Assembly: GCF_014679505.1 (NCBI RefSeq)
Contig: NZ_CP061474.1
Location: 1,580,001-1,644,000, forward strand
Origin: Geobacillus sp. 46C-IIa
Lineage (GTDB): Bacteria > Bacillota > Bacilli > Bacillales > Anoxybacillaceae
Reading direction: 5' to 3'
Length of the DNA stretch: 64,000 nt
The notes under the pieces are model-generated. The model made no database searches, was not told where the DNA came from, and worked only from the letters and a program-made list of their open reading frames with translations. The stretch's first letter is position 1. The number at the start of each line of letters is the position of its first letter. This document shows, piece after piece, positions 18,737-26,387 of this stretch. The position numbers were made by a program, and so were the translations under genes.

Positions 18737-19791
18737 TGAAGATTTTCGTTCCGGCGGCAAACCGCCAGACAATGGAAGCCGCATGCGCTTATATTGACCA
18801 GTTAACCAAACCCCCCGGCAGCCTTGGCCGCCTCGAACAGCTTGCGGCTGAACTCGCCGGGATGACCGGGAACTTGTTCCCGGAAGTGACGCCCCCAGGG
18901 GTGCTTGTTTTCGCCGCCGACCATGGCGTCGCCGCTGAAGGCGTATCCGCCTATCCGGCGGAAGTGACGGCGCAAATGGTGTATAACTTTGCCCGCGGCG
19001 GGGCGGCGATCAACGTTTTCAGCCGTCGGATCGGCGCGCTGCTCGAGATCGTCGACGTCGGTGTAGCCGTTCCGATTGATGACGAGCGGGTTATTGTGAA
19101 AAAGGTGCGTCACGGAACGGACAATTTTGCCAAAATGGAAGCGATGACGCCGGCTGAAGCCGAACAGGCGCTTCACGTTGGCTATGAGCAGGCGGTATCG
19201 GTCATTGGGCAGGGCGCTCGCACGTTGATTGCCGGTGAGATGGGAATCGGCAATACGACGGCGGCCAGCGCCTTATTGGCCACCTTGACCGATGAACCGC
19301 TCGAACGCATCGTCGGCAAAGGAACCGGCATCGCCGCCGAAAGGCTCGTCCATAAACGGGAAGTCATCCGCCAAGCGCTGGCGCTTCACCGGCCCGATCC
19401 GGCAAGGCCGCTTGAGTGGCTGGCGAAAATCGGTGGACTCGAGATCGCTGCGATGGCCGGTGCCATGCTTGCGGCTGCCGAGCGGCGCATCCCAATTTTG
19501 CTCGACGGCTTTATTTGCACCGTTGCCGCCCTTGTCGCCCGCCAGTTTGCCCCGAACGTTGCTGACTATATGATCGCCGGTCATCGTTCCGAAGAGCCGG
19601 GGCACGGCATTGCCCTTGGCTTGTTAGGGAAAGAACCACTGATCGATTTGCGCATGCGCCTTGGTGAAGGAAGCGGAGCCGCGGTGGCGTTCCCGCTTTT
19701 GGCAGCGGCGGCGGCGATGGTGAGCGAAATGGCGACATTTTCTTCAGCGGGCGTTTCCACCGCAGAAGCGAAAGGGGAGAAGGAACGATGA
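18733..19791 (+). CDS. cobT: Nicotinate-nucleotide-dimethylbenzimidazole phosphoribosyltransferase CobT
   Basis: The 352-residue enzyme makes alpha-ribazole phosphate, the lower-ligand precursor. Diagnostic parts are LTKPPGSLGRLE, FAADHGVAAEGVSAYP, GEMGIGNTTAAS and GHRSEEPGHGIAL, with the catalytic glutamate in LRLGEGSGAA. It overlaps cbiP and cobA by four bases each. Its presence here, away from cobU/cobS/cobC, means nucleotide-loop assembly is only partly encoded in this operon. Confidence 0.95.
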   Translation: MMKIFVPAANRQTMEAACAYIDQLTKPPGSLGRLEQLAAELAGMTGNLFPEVTPPGVLVFAADHGVAAEGVSAYPAEVTAQMVYNFARGGAAINVFSRRIGALLEIVDVGVAVPIDDERVIVKKVRHGTDNFAKMEAMTPAEAEQALHVGYEQAVSVIGQGARTLIAGEMGIGNTTAASALLATLTDEPLERIVGKGTGIAAERLVHKREVIRQALALHRPDPARPLEWLAKIGGLEIAAMAGAMLAAAERRIPILLDGFICTVAALVARQFAPNVADYMIAGHRSEEPGHGIALGLLGKEPLIDLRMRLGEGSGAAVAFPLLAAAAAMVSEMATFSSAGVSTAEAKGEKER

Positions 19792-20558
19792 CGGTCGGCA
19801 AAGTGTATTTAGTGGGCGCCGGGCCGGGTGATGAAAAACTGATCACCGTTTACGGCCGGGAATGTCTCGAACGCGCTGATGTCGTCATTTACGACCGGCT
19901 CGTCAATCGGAAGCTGCTCCGGTATGCGAAGCCGGACGCCGAGCTTCTTTATTGCGGCAAAGAGCCGGGAAGGCATGACACCGTTCAACAACAAATCCAC
20001 GAATGGTTGGTCGAACATGCGCGTCGAGGCAAAACGGTCGTCCGTTTAAAAGGCGGCGATCCGTGTGTCTTTGGCCGCGCCGGCGAGGAAGCGGAAACGC
20101 TCGCCCGCGCCGGCATCCCGTTTGAAATCGTTCCCGGGGTCACCGCCGGCATCGCGGTGCCGGCGTATGCCGGCATTCCGGTCACCCACCGCGATTATGC
20201 CGCATCGTTGGCGATCGTCACCGGGCATCGGAGCGAGCGGATTGACTGGAAGGCGTTAGCCGAAGGATGCGACACAATCATCGTGTACATGGGAGCAGCC
20301 AATTTGCCGGACATTTGCCGCCGGCTAGTTGCCGCTGGGAAGCCATACGATACACCAGCTGCCATCATTGAGCGGGGAACGACGGAACGGCAGCGCACCG
20401 TGGCGGCGCCGCTTGCCGCATTGCCGGCAGAAGCGGAAAAGGCCGGCATCTCTCATCCGTCCATTATTGTGATTGGCAATGTTGTCCGCCTGCGCGAGAC
20501 GTTGCAATGGTTTTCGGAACATCGAGGAGGCGAGGCGGTTGTCTATACAGAATCGTAA
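19788..20558 (+). CDS. cobA: Uroporphyrinogen-III C-methyltransferase (SUMT)
   Basis: The 256-residue SAM-dependent enzyme methylates C2 and C7 of uroporphyrinogen III to precorrin-2, the committed step toward sirohydrochlorin and B12. Motifs are LVGAGPGDEKLIT, VIYDRLVN, RLKGGDPCVFGRAGEE, IVPGVTAGIAVPAYAGIPVTHR and VYMGAANLP. There is no fused dehydrogenase or ferrochelatase domain as in CysG, so sirohydrochlorin formation needs a separate enzyme not seen here. Four-base overlap with cobT, 20-base overlap with cobO. Confidence 0.95.
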   Translation: MTVGKVYLVGAGPGDEKLITVYGRECLERADVVIYDRLVNRKLLRYAKPDAELLYCGKEPGRHDTVQQQIHEWLVEHARRGKTVVRLKGGDPCVFGRAGEEAETLARAGIPFEIVPGVTAGIAVPAYAGIPVTHRDYAASLAIVTGHRSERIDWKALAEGCDTIIVYMGAANLPDICRRLVAAGKPYDTPAAIIERGTTERQRTVAAPLAALPAEAEKAGISHPSIIVIGNVVRLRETLQWFSEHRGGEAVVYTES

Positions 20559-21084
20559 CGGACGGGTGATCGTTTACACTGGCGATGGCAAAGGGAAAAC
20601 GACAGCTGCCTTTGGACTTGTGCTGCGCGCTGTCGGACGCGGCATGAAGGTCGCTGTTTTGCAGTTTATTAAATCGCCAGAGCGCACGTATGGCGAGCAG
20701 CTGGCCCTTCGCCGCCTCGGCATCGAGGTGCATCAGCTTGGCGCCGGCTTTACATGGACGAAAACGCCCGATGTTCATCGCCAAGCGTTACAACGAGCAT
20801 GGACGTTAGTGAAACAGTATGTTCATTCCGGGCAGTATGATATGATCGTGCTAGATGAATTGAACAACGCTTTAGCCATCGATCGATTCCCGGTCGATGA
20901 CATCTTATCGATCGAAGATGTGCTCGAACTGATTCGCACGCGCCCGCCGTCACTCCACCTTGTCATCACCGGGCGCTCTGCCCGTCCGGAGCTGATTGCC
21001 GCCGCCGATATTGCCACTGAGATGGCGCTCGTCAAGCACGACTATGAACAAGGGACGGCGGCTGCGAAAGGCATTGAATGTTGA
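20539..21084 (+). CDS. cobO: Cob(I)yrinic acid a,c-diamide adenosyltransferase CobO/BtuR
   Basis: The 181-residue enzyme transfers adenosyl from ATP to Co(I) corrinoid. The P-loop is near the N-terminus (YTGDGKGKTTAAFG); LQFIKSPERTYGEQ, VLDELNNAL and VITGRSARPELI are family features of CobA/CobO-type transferases. The TTG start at 20539 was chosen because GAGGAGGCGAGG precedes it and gives the usual N-terminus; longer frames run inside cobA. It is the last gene before a strong terminator. Confidence 0.93.
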   Translation: MSIQNRNGRVIVYTGDGKGKTTAAFGLVLRAVGRGMKVAVLQFIKSPERTYGEQLALRRLGIEVHQLGAGFTWTKTPDVHRQALQRAWTLVKQYVHSGQYDMIVLDELNNALAIDRFPVDDILSIEDVLELIRTRPPSLHLVITGRSARPELIAAADIATEMALVKHDYEQGTAAAKGIEC

Positions 21085-21143
21085 GCGGAAACGGTTGACG
21101 GAGAAGTCTTTCCTGCTAGTCTGCCAGGGTGTAGCCCATGATG

Positions 21144-21172
21144 AAAAGCGGCCGAATTTGGCCGCTTTTTTT
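21144..21172 (+). terminator. Terminator of the cobalamin operon
   Basis: AAAAGCGGCCGAA pairs with TTTGGCCGCTTTTT (arms 21144-21156 and 21157-21169), ending in a T-run. It lies 60 bases after the cobO stop. Confidence 0.9.
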
Positions 21173-21241
21173 GCATCGAACTCTTCCGCTATGAGCGGCG
21201 CCGTTTCCTTTAGGCGGAGGGACTGCTCATGGCGGTTTTCC

Positions 21242-21391
21242 TTATGCATCGGTGTCCGTTTTGTCGTTTTGTTCCTTATGTTGCCGCCGTCCTTTGCTGT
21301 TGTCGCCGGATGCCGGACCGTGAAGCAAGGCCATCGGGTCTTGCGTCGGCGCATTTTGATTTCGGCTTCCGTTGTTCGGTCGTTTCGTCAC
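21242..21391 (-). CDS. Small hydrophilic protein, possible minor spore protein (49 aa)
   Basis: This gene encodes 49 residues (MTKRPNNGSRNQ to DKTDTDA). AAAGGAGGTG lies six bases before the GTG start. The product is very hydrophilic, rich in Asn, Gln, Lys, Asp and Gly, with no hydrophobic core, as in small acid-soluble spore proteins such as SspN or SspP, although I cannot align it convincingly with one of them. A sigma-G-like promoter (21428-21457) precedes it. Existence as a gene is well supported; the spore assignment is inference. Confidence 0.6.
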   Translation of the reverse strand: MTKRPNNGSRNQNAPTQDPMALLHGPASGDNSKGRRQHKEQNDKTDTDA

Positions 21392-21427
21392 AGACCACAC
21401 CTCCTTTAGGCGCTATGACCATATCAT

Positions 21428-21457
21428 TAGCATAGGCTGCCGAACCGTTTTTATTCG
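21428..21457 (-). promoter_or_regulatory. Sigma-G-like promoter of the 49-residue gene
   Basis: Read on the minus strand, CGAATA (21452-21457) and TATGCTA (21428-21434) are separated by 17 bases. This is five of six and five of seven matches to the forespore sigma-G pattern TGAATA-N17-CATACTA. It would start transcription about 30 bases before the GTG. Confidence 0.4.
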
Positions 21458-21466
21458 GCGGCAAAC

Positions 21467-21502
21467 CAAAAAAACGGGAAGCGCGTTTGCGGCGCTTCCC
21501 GT
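21467..21502 (-). terminator. Terminator of the YjcZ-type gene
   Basis: On the minus strand CGGGAAGCG and CGCTTCCCG (21475-21501) form a stem followed by TTTTTTT. It lies 60 bases after the small sporulation gene. Confidence 0.8.
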
Positions 21503-21560
21503 AGGCAATACGGCCGGATGCTGGCAAACATGGCGGCCGGAGGACGGCGGGAGTCAGCGA

Positions 21561-21647
21561 TTAATAAACGAACGCCGTTCCCACAATAATCAACAAAATA
21601 AACAAGACGACAATTAAGGCAAAGCCATTGCCATGCCAAGCGCCCAT
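21561..21647 (-). CDS. YjcZ-family sporulation miniprotein (28 aa)
   Basis: The 28-residue product MGAWHGNGFALIVVLFILLI followed by IVGTAFVY is one transmembrane helix after a short Gly/His/Trp head. FALIVVLFILLIIVG is the hallmark of YjcZ-family sporulation proteins, usually preceded by Gly/Tyr-rich residues. AGGGAGGTG lies six bases before the ATG, and a CATANNNTA -10 element lies about 30 bases upstream. It has its own terminator. Very short, but strongly supported by family likeness. Confidence 0.88.
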   Translation of the reverse strand: MGAWHGNGFALIVVLFILLIIVGTAFVY

Positions 21648-21675
21648 CCCGTTCACCTCCCTGCAAAATCTACTA

Positions 21676-21684
21676 TATGATATG
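21676..21684 (-). promoter_or_regulatory. Sigma-E/sigma-K-type -10 element
   Basis: CATATCATA on the minus strand matches the mother-cell -10 pattern CATANNNTA and lies about 30 bases upstream of the YjcZ-type ATG. No convincing -35 was found. Confidence 0.35.
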
Positions 21685-21734
21685 CCATTCGTTGCGCGAA
21701 GGAACGGGACAATTGTCGGAAAATGACAAAATAA

Positions 21735-21771
21735 GAAAAACGCCTTGCTAGGAAAAGCAAAGGCGTTTTTG
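21735..21771 (-). terminator. Bidirectional terminator after metA
   Basis: AAAAACGCCTT (21736-21746) pairs with AAGGCGTTTTT (21760-21770), T-rich on both strands. It lies 20 bases beyond the metA stop. Confidence 0.85.
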
Positions 21772-21789
21772 CTGTGTGATAATTCCCCT

Positions 21790-22698
21790 TTATTCCCAAA
21801 TATAAGGCGTCTCTTGATAGACGTAATAGTTGAGCCAATTGACAAACAGCAAATTGGCGTGCGAGCGCCACGTGTTGAGCGGCGGCTGGCTCGGGTCGTC
21901 ATTCGGAAAGTACGACTCCGGAGGCTGGATCGGCAATCCTTTGGCCAAGTCGCGCTCATATTCATCTTTTAACGTGGTGGCATCATACTCCGGATGGCCG
22001 GTCAAGAAAATGCGGCGGCCGTCGTTCGAGGCGACGAGGCAAACGCCGGCTTTGTCGGCGACCGATAAAATCATGAGCTCCGGCACTTTTTCAATGTCTT
22101 CCCGCTTGACGTCTGTATGGCGGGAGTGCGGCATGCGGAACACATCGTCAAAGCCGCGCAAAAGCTTCACATTTTTGACTTCCAGCGTATGGTTGAACAC
22201 GCCGAAACATTTTTCCGGCAGCGGGTATTTCGGAATGCCGTAATGGTAATACAAGCCGGCTTGCGCTCCCCAGCAAATATGGAGCGTCGATGTGACGTTT
22301 GCTTTCGTCCATTCCATAATGTCGGTCAACTCGTCCCAGTACGTCACCTCCTCAAACGGCATTTGCTCGACCGGCGCTCCGGTGATGATCATCCCGTCAA
22401 ATTTCCGATGGCGGATGTGCGGGAAAATCGTGTAAAATTGATCCAAATGATGTTTGCTCGTCGTTTTCGGCTCATGGGTCGCCGGGCGCAAAAAGGTGAC
22501 GTTCACTTGCAGCGGCGAGTTGCCGAGCAGGCGCAATAGCTGCGTCTCCGCTTTTTCTTTTTCCGGCATTAAGTTTAAAATGACGATATTGAGCGGACGA
22601 ATGTCTTGTGAATACGCTCGTTCTTCGTCCATGACGAAAATGTTTTCTTGTTCGAGTATTTCTTTCGCGGGCAAGTCTTTTGGAATGTTGATTGGCAA
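21790..22698 (-). CDS. metA: Homoserine O-acetyltransferase (MetA type)
   Basis: The 302-residue enzyme activates homoserine for methionine synthesis. The catalytic set is present: Cys142 in HICWGAQ, His235 and Glu237 in TGHPEYD. Residue 111 is Glu (TGAPVE), whereas Escherichia coli MetA has Gly there. In Bacillus, Glu111 is known to give acetyl-CoA rather than succinyl-CoA specificity, so this is a predicted acetyltransferase despite the succinyltransferase fold. It is monocistronic, with a good sigma-A promoter and own terminator. No S-box or T-box fits in its short leader. Confidence 0.93.
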   Translation of the reverse strand: MPINIPKDLPAKEILEQENIFVMDEERAYSQDIRPLNIVILNLMPEKEKAETQLLRLLGNSPLQVNVTFLRPATHEPKTTSKHHLDQFYTIFPHIRHRKFDGMIITGAPVEQMPFEEVTYWDELTDIMEWTKANVTSTLHICWGAQAGLYYHYGIPKYPLPEKCFGVFNHTLEVKNVKLLRGFDDVFRMPHSRHTDVKREDIEKVPELMILSVADKAGVCLVASNDGRRIFLTGHPEYDATTLKDEYERDLAKGLPIQPPESYFPNDDPSQPPLNTWRSHANLLFVNWLNYYVYQETPYIWE

Positions 22699-22738
22699 CG
22701 ATGTCCCCTCCGTTTCGTTCTATTTTTTAAATAATTAC

Positions 22739-22767
22739 ATTATAAAAACTTTATTGACTTTCTTCAA
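22739..22767 (-). promoter_or_regulatory. Sigma-A promoter of metA
   Basis: On the minus strand TTGAAG (22762-22767), 17 bases, TATAAT (22739-22744). The metA ATG is 41 bases downstream of the -10, leaving no room for a riboswitch. Confidence 0.7.
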
Positions 22768-22825
22768 TTCATTTTTTTCCGTGCAAGGAAGTTCAGTGTT
22801 TGAAGTGAAAAAAGGAGGAAAACGC

Positions 22826-23341
22826 ATGGATCCGACGGCATTTGACAATTTGAAAACCGTGTTGGAAGGAGCGGTATATGACGCCGACTTGCAAGGGCGC
22901 CTTGTTGTCGTTGACCGCCGCGATCTCGCTGATTTGGCCCGCCTGTCGCGGGAGTACGCCATTTCGTTCCGGATGAATGATGCACCTGATCCGCCAGTTA
23001 CTTGTACGGCGCAGCTTTCGATCGACTTTGCCGAGCTCATCAATGAACGGCTCCATCATGACCGGGCCGGGTGCCGTCTGGCTGTCGTGTTCACAATGCC
23101 GATCCGCCGCTCGTCCGCTTGCGCCATCGTTGAAGGAACGCTGCGGACGATTTGGGGGGAAGAACGGATCATTCGACAGACGCTCAGCTGGCAGTTTCCG
23201 CATGAAGGCGGTCCATACAAAAATGAAGCGGTGGTCGAATTTGCCCGCCTCATTTACGAGGAAAACGCTGCCGACTTGCCGGAGATGGTGCCATATATGA
23301 TTTCTTCGCTCGAGCAGCTGCAGCCGTTATCTAGTCAATAA
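22826..23341 (+). CDS. Conserved-looking protein of unknown function
   Basis: The 171-residue soluble protein starts at ATG 22826 behind AAAGGAGG. It has no signal peptide, membrane segment or cysteine motif that I recognise. Its composition is balanced, with an acidic helical N-terminus (DPTAFDNLKTVLEGA), a middle with VDRRDLADLARLSREYA and a C-terminal LIYEENAADLPEMVPYMI. It is divergent from metA and followed after 59 bases by glutathione peroxidase. Codon use matches neighbours. I assign no function. Confidence 0.75.
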   Translation: MDPTAFDNLKTVLEGAVYDADLQGRLVVVDRRDLADLARLSREYAISFRMNDAPDPPVTCTAQLSIDFAELINERLHHDRAGCRLAVVFTMPIRRSSACAIVEGTLRTIWGEERIIRQTLSWQFPHEGGPYKNEAVVEFARLIYEENAADLPEMVPYMISSLEQLQPLSSQ

Positions 23342-23400
23342 CAGTGTAAAAAGTGGAAACCGAGCGGGAAATCGGCTATGATGGGGATGAGGTGAGAACG

Positions 23401-23877
23401 ATGAGCGTATACGAATTCAGCGCCAAGACGATTCGTGGGGAAGAGCAGCCGCTGTCCGCCTATCGGGGCCATGTGCTTCTCATTGTGAACACGGCCAGCC
23501 GCTGCGGGTTCACTCCGCAGTACCAAGAACTGCAGCAGCTGTATGACGAATACCAAAACCGCGGGTTTGTCGTGCTTGGCTTTCCGTGCAATCAATTCGG
23601 CGGCCAAGAGCCGGGAACAGAAGAGGAAATCGAACAGTTTTGCCAGTTGAATTACGGTGTGACGTTTCCGCTGTTTGCGAAAGTGGATGTCAATGGCGGC
23701 AGCGCTCATCCGCTCTTTCAACATTTGAAAGAACAAGCGCCAGGGGCGCTTGGCACGAAGACGATCAAATGGAATTTTACGAAATTTCTCGTCGACCGCA
23801 ACGGTCAAGTCGTCGCCCGCTTCGCCCCGCAAACGAAGCCGAGCGAGTTGAAGGAAGAAATTGAAAAACTGTTGTGA
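23401..23877 (+). CDS. Glutathione peroxidase-family thiol peroxidase
   Basis: The 158-residue thioredoxin-fold peroxidase reduces hydroperoxides. Signatures are IVNTASRCGFTPQY with the peroxidatic Cys, LGFPCNQFGGQEPG, and KWNFTKFLVDRNG; the Gln and Trp-Asn complete the catalytic tetrad. The peroxidatic residue is Cys, not selenocysteine. A second Cys in FPCNQF is the usual resolving position, so thioredoxin or bacilliredoxin is the likelier reductant, as bacilli lack glutathione. It is similar to Bacillus BsaA. The start at 23401 is the shortest giving the full fold. Confidence 0.93.
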   Translation: MSVYEFSAKTIRGEEQPLSAYRGHVLLIVNTASRCGFTPQYQELQQLYDEYQNRGFVVLGFPCNQFGGQEPGTEEEIEQFCQLNYGVTFPLFAKVDVNGGSAHPLFQHLKEQAPGALGTKTIKWNFTKFLVDRNGQVVARFAPQTKPSELKEEIEKLL

Positions 23878-23909
23878 GGCAATAGAAAAGAAAAAGGAGG
23901 GGATGACGG

Positions 23910-25055
23910 TTGCGCATTCAAGCGATTGAACCGACGCCAAGCCCGAACACGATGAAAATCTTGCTTGATGAAGAATTGCCTTCCGGCATGCGCCATAACT
24001 ACAAACCGGACAACATCGGGGAAGCGCCGCCGCTCATTCAAGCGTTGATGCGCATTGATGGAGTGAAAGGCATTTACCATGTCGCTGACTTTTTGGCGAT
24101 TGAGCGCCATCCGAAATACGATTGGCGCGACATTTTGGCGAACGTGCGTGAAGTGTTCGGTGAAGAAGCAGATGACGGAGCCGAGGCAAAGCCGAAGGTG
24201 AATGAACATTTCGGCGAAGTGAAAGTGTTCGTGCAAATGTTGTACGGCCTGCCGATGCAAGTGAAGCTCATCGATGGGGAGCGCGAACATCGCGTCGGGC
24301 TGCCGCAGCCGTTTATCGACGCGGTCACCGAAGCGCAAAAGTACGCCGGCAACATTGTCCTTGAGCGCAAATGGGTGGAAAAAGGAGTGCGCTACGGCAC
24401 ATTTGAAGAAATTGGCCGCGAAGTGGTGGATGAACTGTCGGCTTCCTATCCGCCTGAGCGGCTCGAGCGGATCGTCAACATGTTTCGCCGCGGCGAGCAG
24501 GAAAAAACGGCGCAAAAGCGGCCAGACATCAAAGTGACGAGCGAGATGCTCGATGATCCGGACTGGCGCAAACGGTACGCCGCGCTCGAGCAAATGGCGG
24601 AGCCGACGGAAGATGACATTCCGGTGCTGGCCAAAGCGCTGAAAGATGAAAAAATGGCCATCCGCCGCCTAGCGACTGCGTATTTCGGCATGATTGGCGG
24701 CAAACAGGTGCTTCCGTATTTGTATGAGGCGTTGAAAGACCCGGCAGTTGCGGTCCGCCGCACGGCCGGCGACTGTTTGTCCGACATCGGCGACCCGGAA
24801 GCCATTCCGGCGATGATGGAAGCGTTAAAGGACGAAAGCAAGCTCGTTCGCTGGCGCGCGGCTATGTTTTTGTACGAAGTCGGCGATGAATCGGCGCTCC
24901 CGGCGTTAAAAGCGGCGGAAAACGATCCGGAATTTGAGGTCAGCTTGCAGGTGAAAATGGCCATCGAGCGGATCGAAGGCGGTGAAGAGGCGAAAGGCTC
25001 GGTTTGGAAACAAATGACCGAAAGCCGGAAAAAAGAAACGAAGCCGGAAGAATAG
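23910..25055 (+). CDS. CvfC-like protein: Nfu-N domain plus HEAT repeats
   Basis: The 381-residue protein begins at TTG 23910 behind AAAGGAGG. Residues 1-90 (IEPTPSPNTMKILLDE, GVKGIYHVADFLAIERHP) match the N-terminal domain of NifU/Nfu-like iron-sulfur scaffold proteins. The middle is uncharacterised. Residues about 205-360 hold HEAT-like repeats (WRKRYAALEQMA, PYLYEALKDPAVAVRRTA, IPAMMEALKDESKLVRWRAA, ALPALKAAENDPEFEV). This layout is that of the conserved virulence factor C family known from staphylococci. It probably works as a scaffold; there is no catalytic motif. Confidence 0.85.
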   Translation: MRIQAIEPTPSPNTMKILLDEELPSGMRHNYKPDNIGEAPPLIQALMRIDGVKGIYHVADFLAIERHPKYDWRDILANVREVFGEEADDGAEAKPKVNEHFGEVKVFVQMLYGLPMQVKLIDGEREHRVGLPQPFIDAVTEAQKYAGNIVLERKWVEKGVRYGTFEEIGREVVDELSASYPPERLERIVNMFRRGEQEKTAQKRPDIKVTSEMLDDPDWRKRYAALEQMAEPTEDDIPVLAKALKDEKMAIRRLATAYFGMIGGKQVLPYLYEALKDPAVAVRRTAGDCLSDIGDPEAIPAMMEALKDESKLVRWRAAMFLYEVGDESALPALKAAENDPEFEVSLQVKMAIERIEGGEEAKGSVWKQMTESRKKETKPEE

Positions 25056-25086
25056 AAACAGGCGCGCGAATCTGCGCGCCTGTTTC
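25055..25086 (+). terminator. Bidirectional terminator
   Basis: AAACAGGCGCGC and GCGCGCCTGTTT form a 12-base-pair stem starting at the stop of the HEAT-repeat gene. It separates it from the convergent DUF4183 gene. Confidence 0.85.
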
Positions 25087-25110
25087 TTTGGTTAAAAAGG
25101 TTGCTTCTTG

Positions 25111-25494
25111 TTAGGTCGTCACGGTTGTGCTGGAGGTCGGGGCGAATTGGACAATTTCGAGCACAATAGGGGTATTCGCTGGAATGGATCCACTTCCGGT
25201 CGGAACGGTAATGGCTAGCGACCCAACGCCGGTCGCTCCGGGAGTGTATGCGGAAATATCCGCCATTTGCAAAACGCCGTTAACATACACATTAAAGTAG
25301 CTATTATTGGTTGCTAGTGCCGGCAATTCCGTCGCTTGGCTGCCATCATCTTGCAAAAAGCTGGCCGCATCGATGGTCAATGTTGCCCCTTCTGCTGTTT
25401 CAGCTGTCGTGATATAGAAAAATCTTGTGGTGCTTGGTGCCGCTTCTGTTGTGGTAGTTGCGGCGACAAACAGCTTAATTAATTGTAAAGCCAT
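25111..25494 (-). CDS. DUF4183 protein (127 aa)
   Basis: The 127-residue protein is rich in Thr, Ala and Ser and predicted to be all beta. FFYITTAETAEGATLTI, NSYFNVYVNGVLQMADIS and IPANTPIVLEIVQF match the DUF4183 pattern, where YVNGVLQ is the core. It has no signal peptide, and the tail is TSSTTVTT. DUF4183 proteins occur in spore-forming bacilli and are suspected surface or spore components; their function is unknown. It is divergent from a second DUF4183 gene across 430 bases. The ribosome site is AAGGGAG before the ATG. Confidence 0.85.
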   Translation of the reverse strand: MALQLIKLFVAATTTTEAAPSTTRFFYITTAETAEGATLTIDAASFLQDDGSQATELPALATNNSYFNVYVNGVLQMADISAYTPGATGVGSLAITVPTGSGSIPANTPIVLEIVQFAPTSSTTVTT

Positions 25495-25928
25495 GACAAT
25501 CTCCCTTTCTTCATTTTACTTTTCATGTTACCGCTAACCCGAAGCCAAGTGAATGATCTCTCGTTTCTCTCATATCTGAGGCTCATTGGTCATCGGTCGG
25601 TATCATACGTTCATTTGTATTGTATGGATTGGCTAGAACGGTCGACCCGACGATTGTCGTAATGAGGGGGAAATGATAGTTTCATACTATGTATGTCGGT
25701 CTGCTTCACCGATGAGTTTGAATGTGAAATAGGTAGTTCGGACTATTTTGTTTTGTGATCTATTGTAATCTTGGAATGGAAAGGAATATAGTGTTTCGGG
25801 CTATCTCCTGTTGCTCTGTTGTCTTGTTTGCCATTCACTTTATAGACAGGGGTGAATATGATAATGCTGAATCCTTTGCTGATTTAGATGATCACGAAAC
25901 AATCTTGGGCGTTTGGGTGAGCAAACTA
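25495..25928. other. Intergenic region between divergent DUF4183 genes
   Basis: No further gene is supported. On the minus strand CATACAATA (25618-25626) fits the sigma-E/K -10 pattern CATANNNTA, about 125 bases before the left DUF4183 gene. A short frame ATG 25858 with AGGGGTG upstream encodes only nine codons (MIMLNPLLI). The frame of the right DUF4183 gene is open back to 25755 without a clear start. Confidence 0.4.
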
Positions 25929-26312
25929 ATGAAACGAGCCTCTTCATCAGAAAAACATGTGATTGCCGTTCCAAAAGTATACGATTGGACCCATGCGGTA
26001 CTGACCGTTCCTCTTCATATGGTGCTCCACTTTCCTCCACGCGTTTTGTCGGCAGAAACGTACCAGTACAACGCGGTATCGGACGGGATCAAAATGGTCT
26101 ATACGAATGACGATGAATTGAAGGAGTATGGTGACCGCGGCATTTTAGACCCAAAAAACGTATCATGGGTCAACTTGTTTATTAACGGAGTGTTGCAGCC
26201 AGAAAAACTGTATGACGTTGAGAAAGGAAAATTGACGTTAAAAACAACGGATCCGCCGCCGAAAGGGGTGCCGATCATTCTCCAATTTATCACTATCAAA
26301 ATGGGGGTTTGA
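25929..26312 (+). CDS. DUF4183 protein, second copy (start uncertain)
   Basis: A DUF4183 domain is clear: [60 protein letters not shown]. The start is doubtful. ATG 25929 gives 127 residues beginning [10 protein letters not shown], the sort of start remembered for relatives. GTG 25917 is four codons longer and has GGGTGA nearby. The frame is open to 25755, but those residues are not domain-like. It differs from the left copy in being charged rather than Thr/Ala-rich, so the two are not recent duplicates. Confidence 0.75.
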   Translation: MKRASSSEKHVIAVPKVYDWTHAVLTVPLHMVLHFPPRVLSAETYQYNAVSDGIKMVYTNDDELKEYGDRGILDPKNVSWVNLFINGVLQPEKLYDVEKGKLTLKTTDPPPKGVPIILQFITIKMGV

Positions 26313-26349
26313 TCGTTCCAGGCTGCGGCAGCAAATTGTCCCTTGACGC

Positions 26350-26386
26350 AACAAAGCCTTGGAGTCGATTCTCCAAGGCTTTGTTT
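26350..26386. terminator. Bidirectional terminator
   Basis: ACAAAGCCTTGGAG pairs with CTCCAAGGCTTTGT around a six-base loop. It lies between the convergent DUF4183 and Nudix genes and overlaps the Nudix stop region. Confidence 0.85.
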
Positions 26387-26387
26387 G

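Noticed and set aside
22454-22825. Long N-terminal extension of the unknown gene at 22826
   Set aside because: It runs antisense through metA and its promoter. AAAGGAGG before ATG 22826 sets the start.
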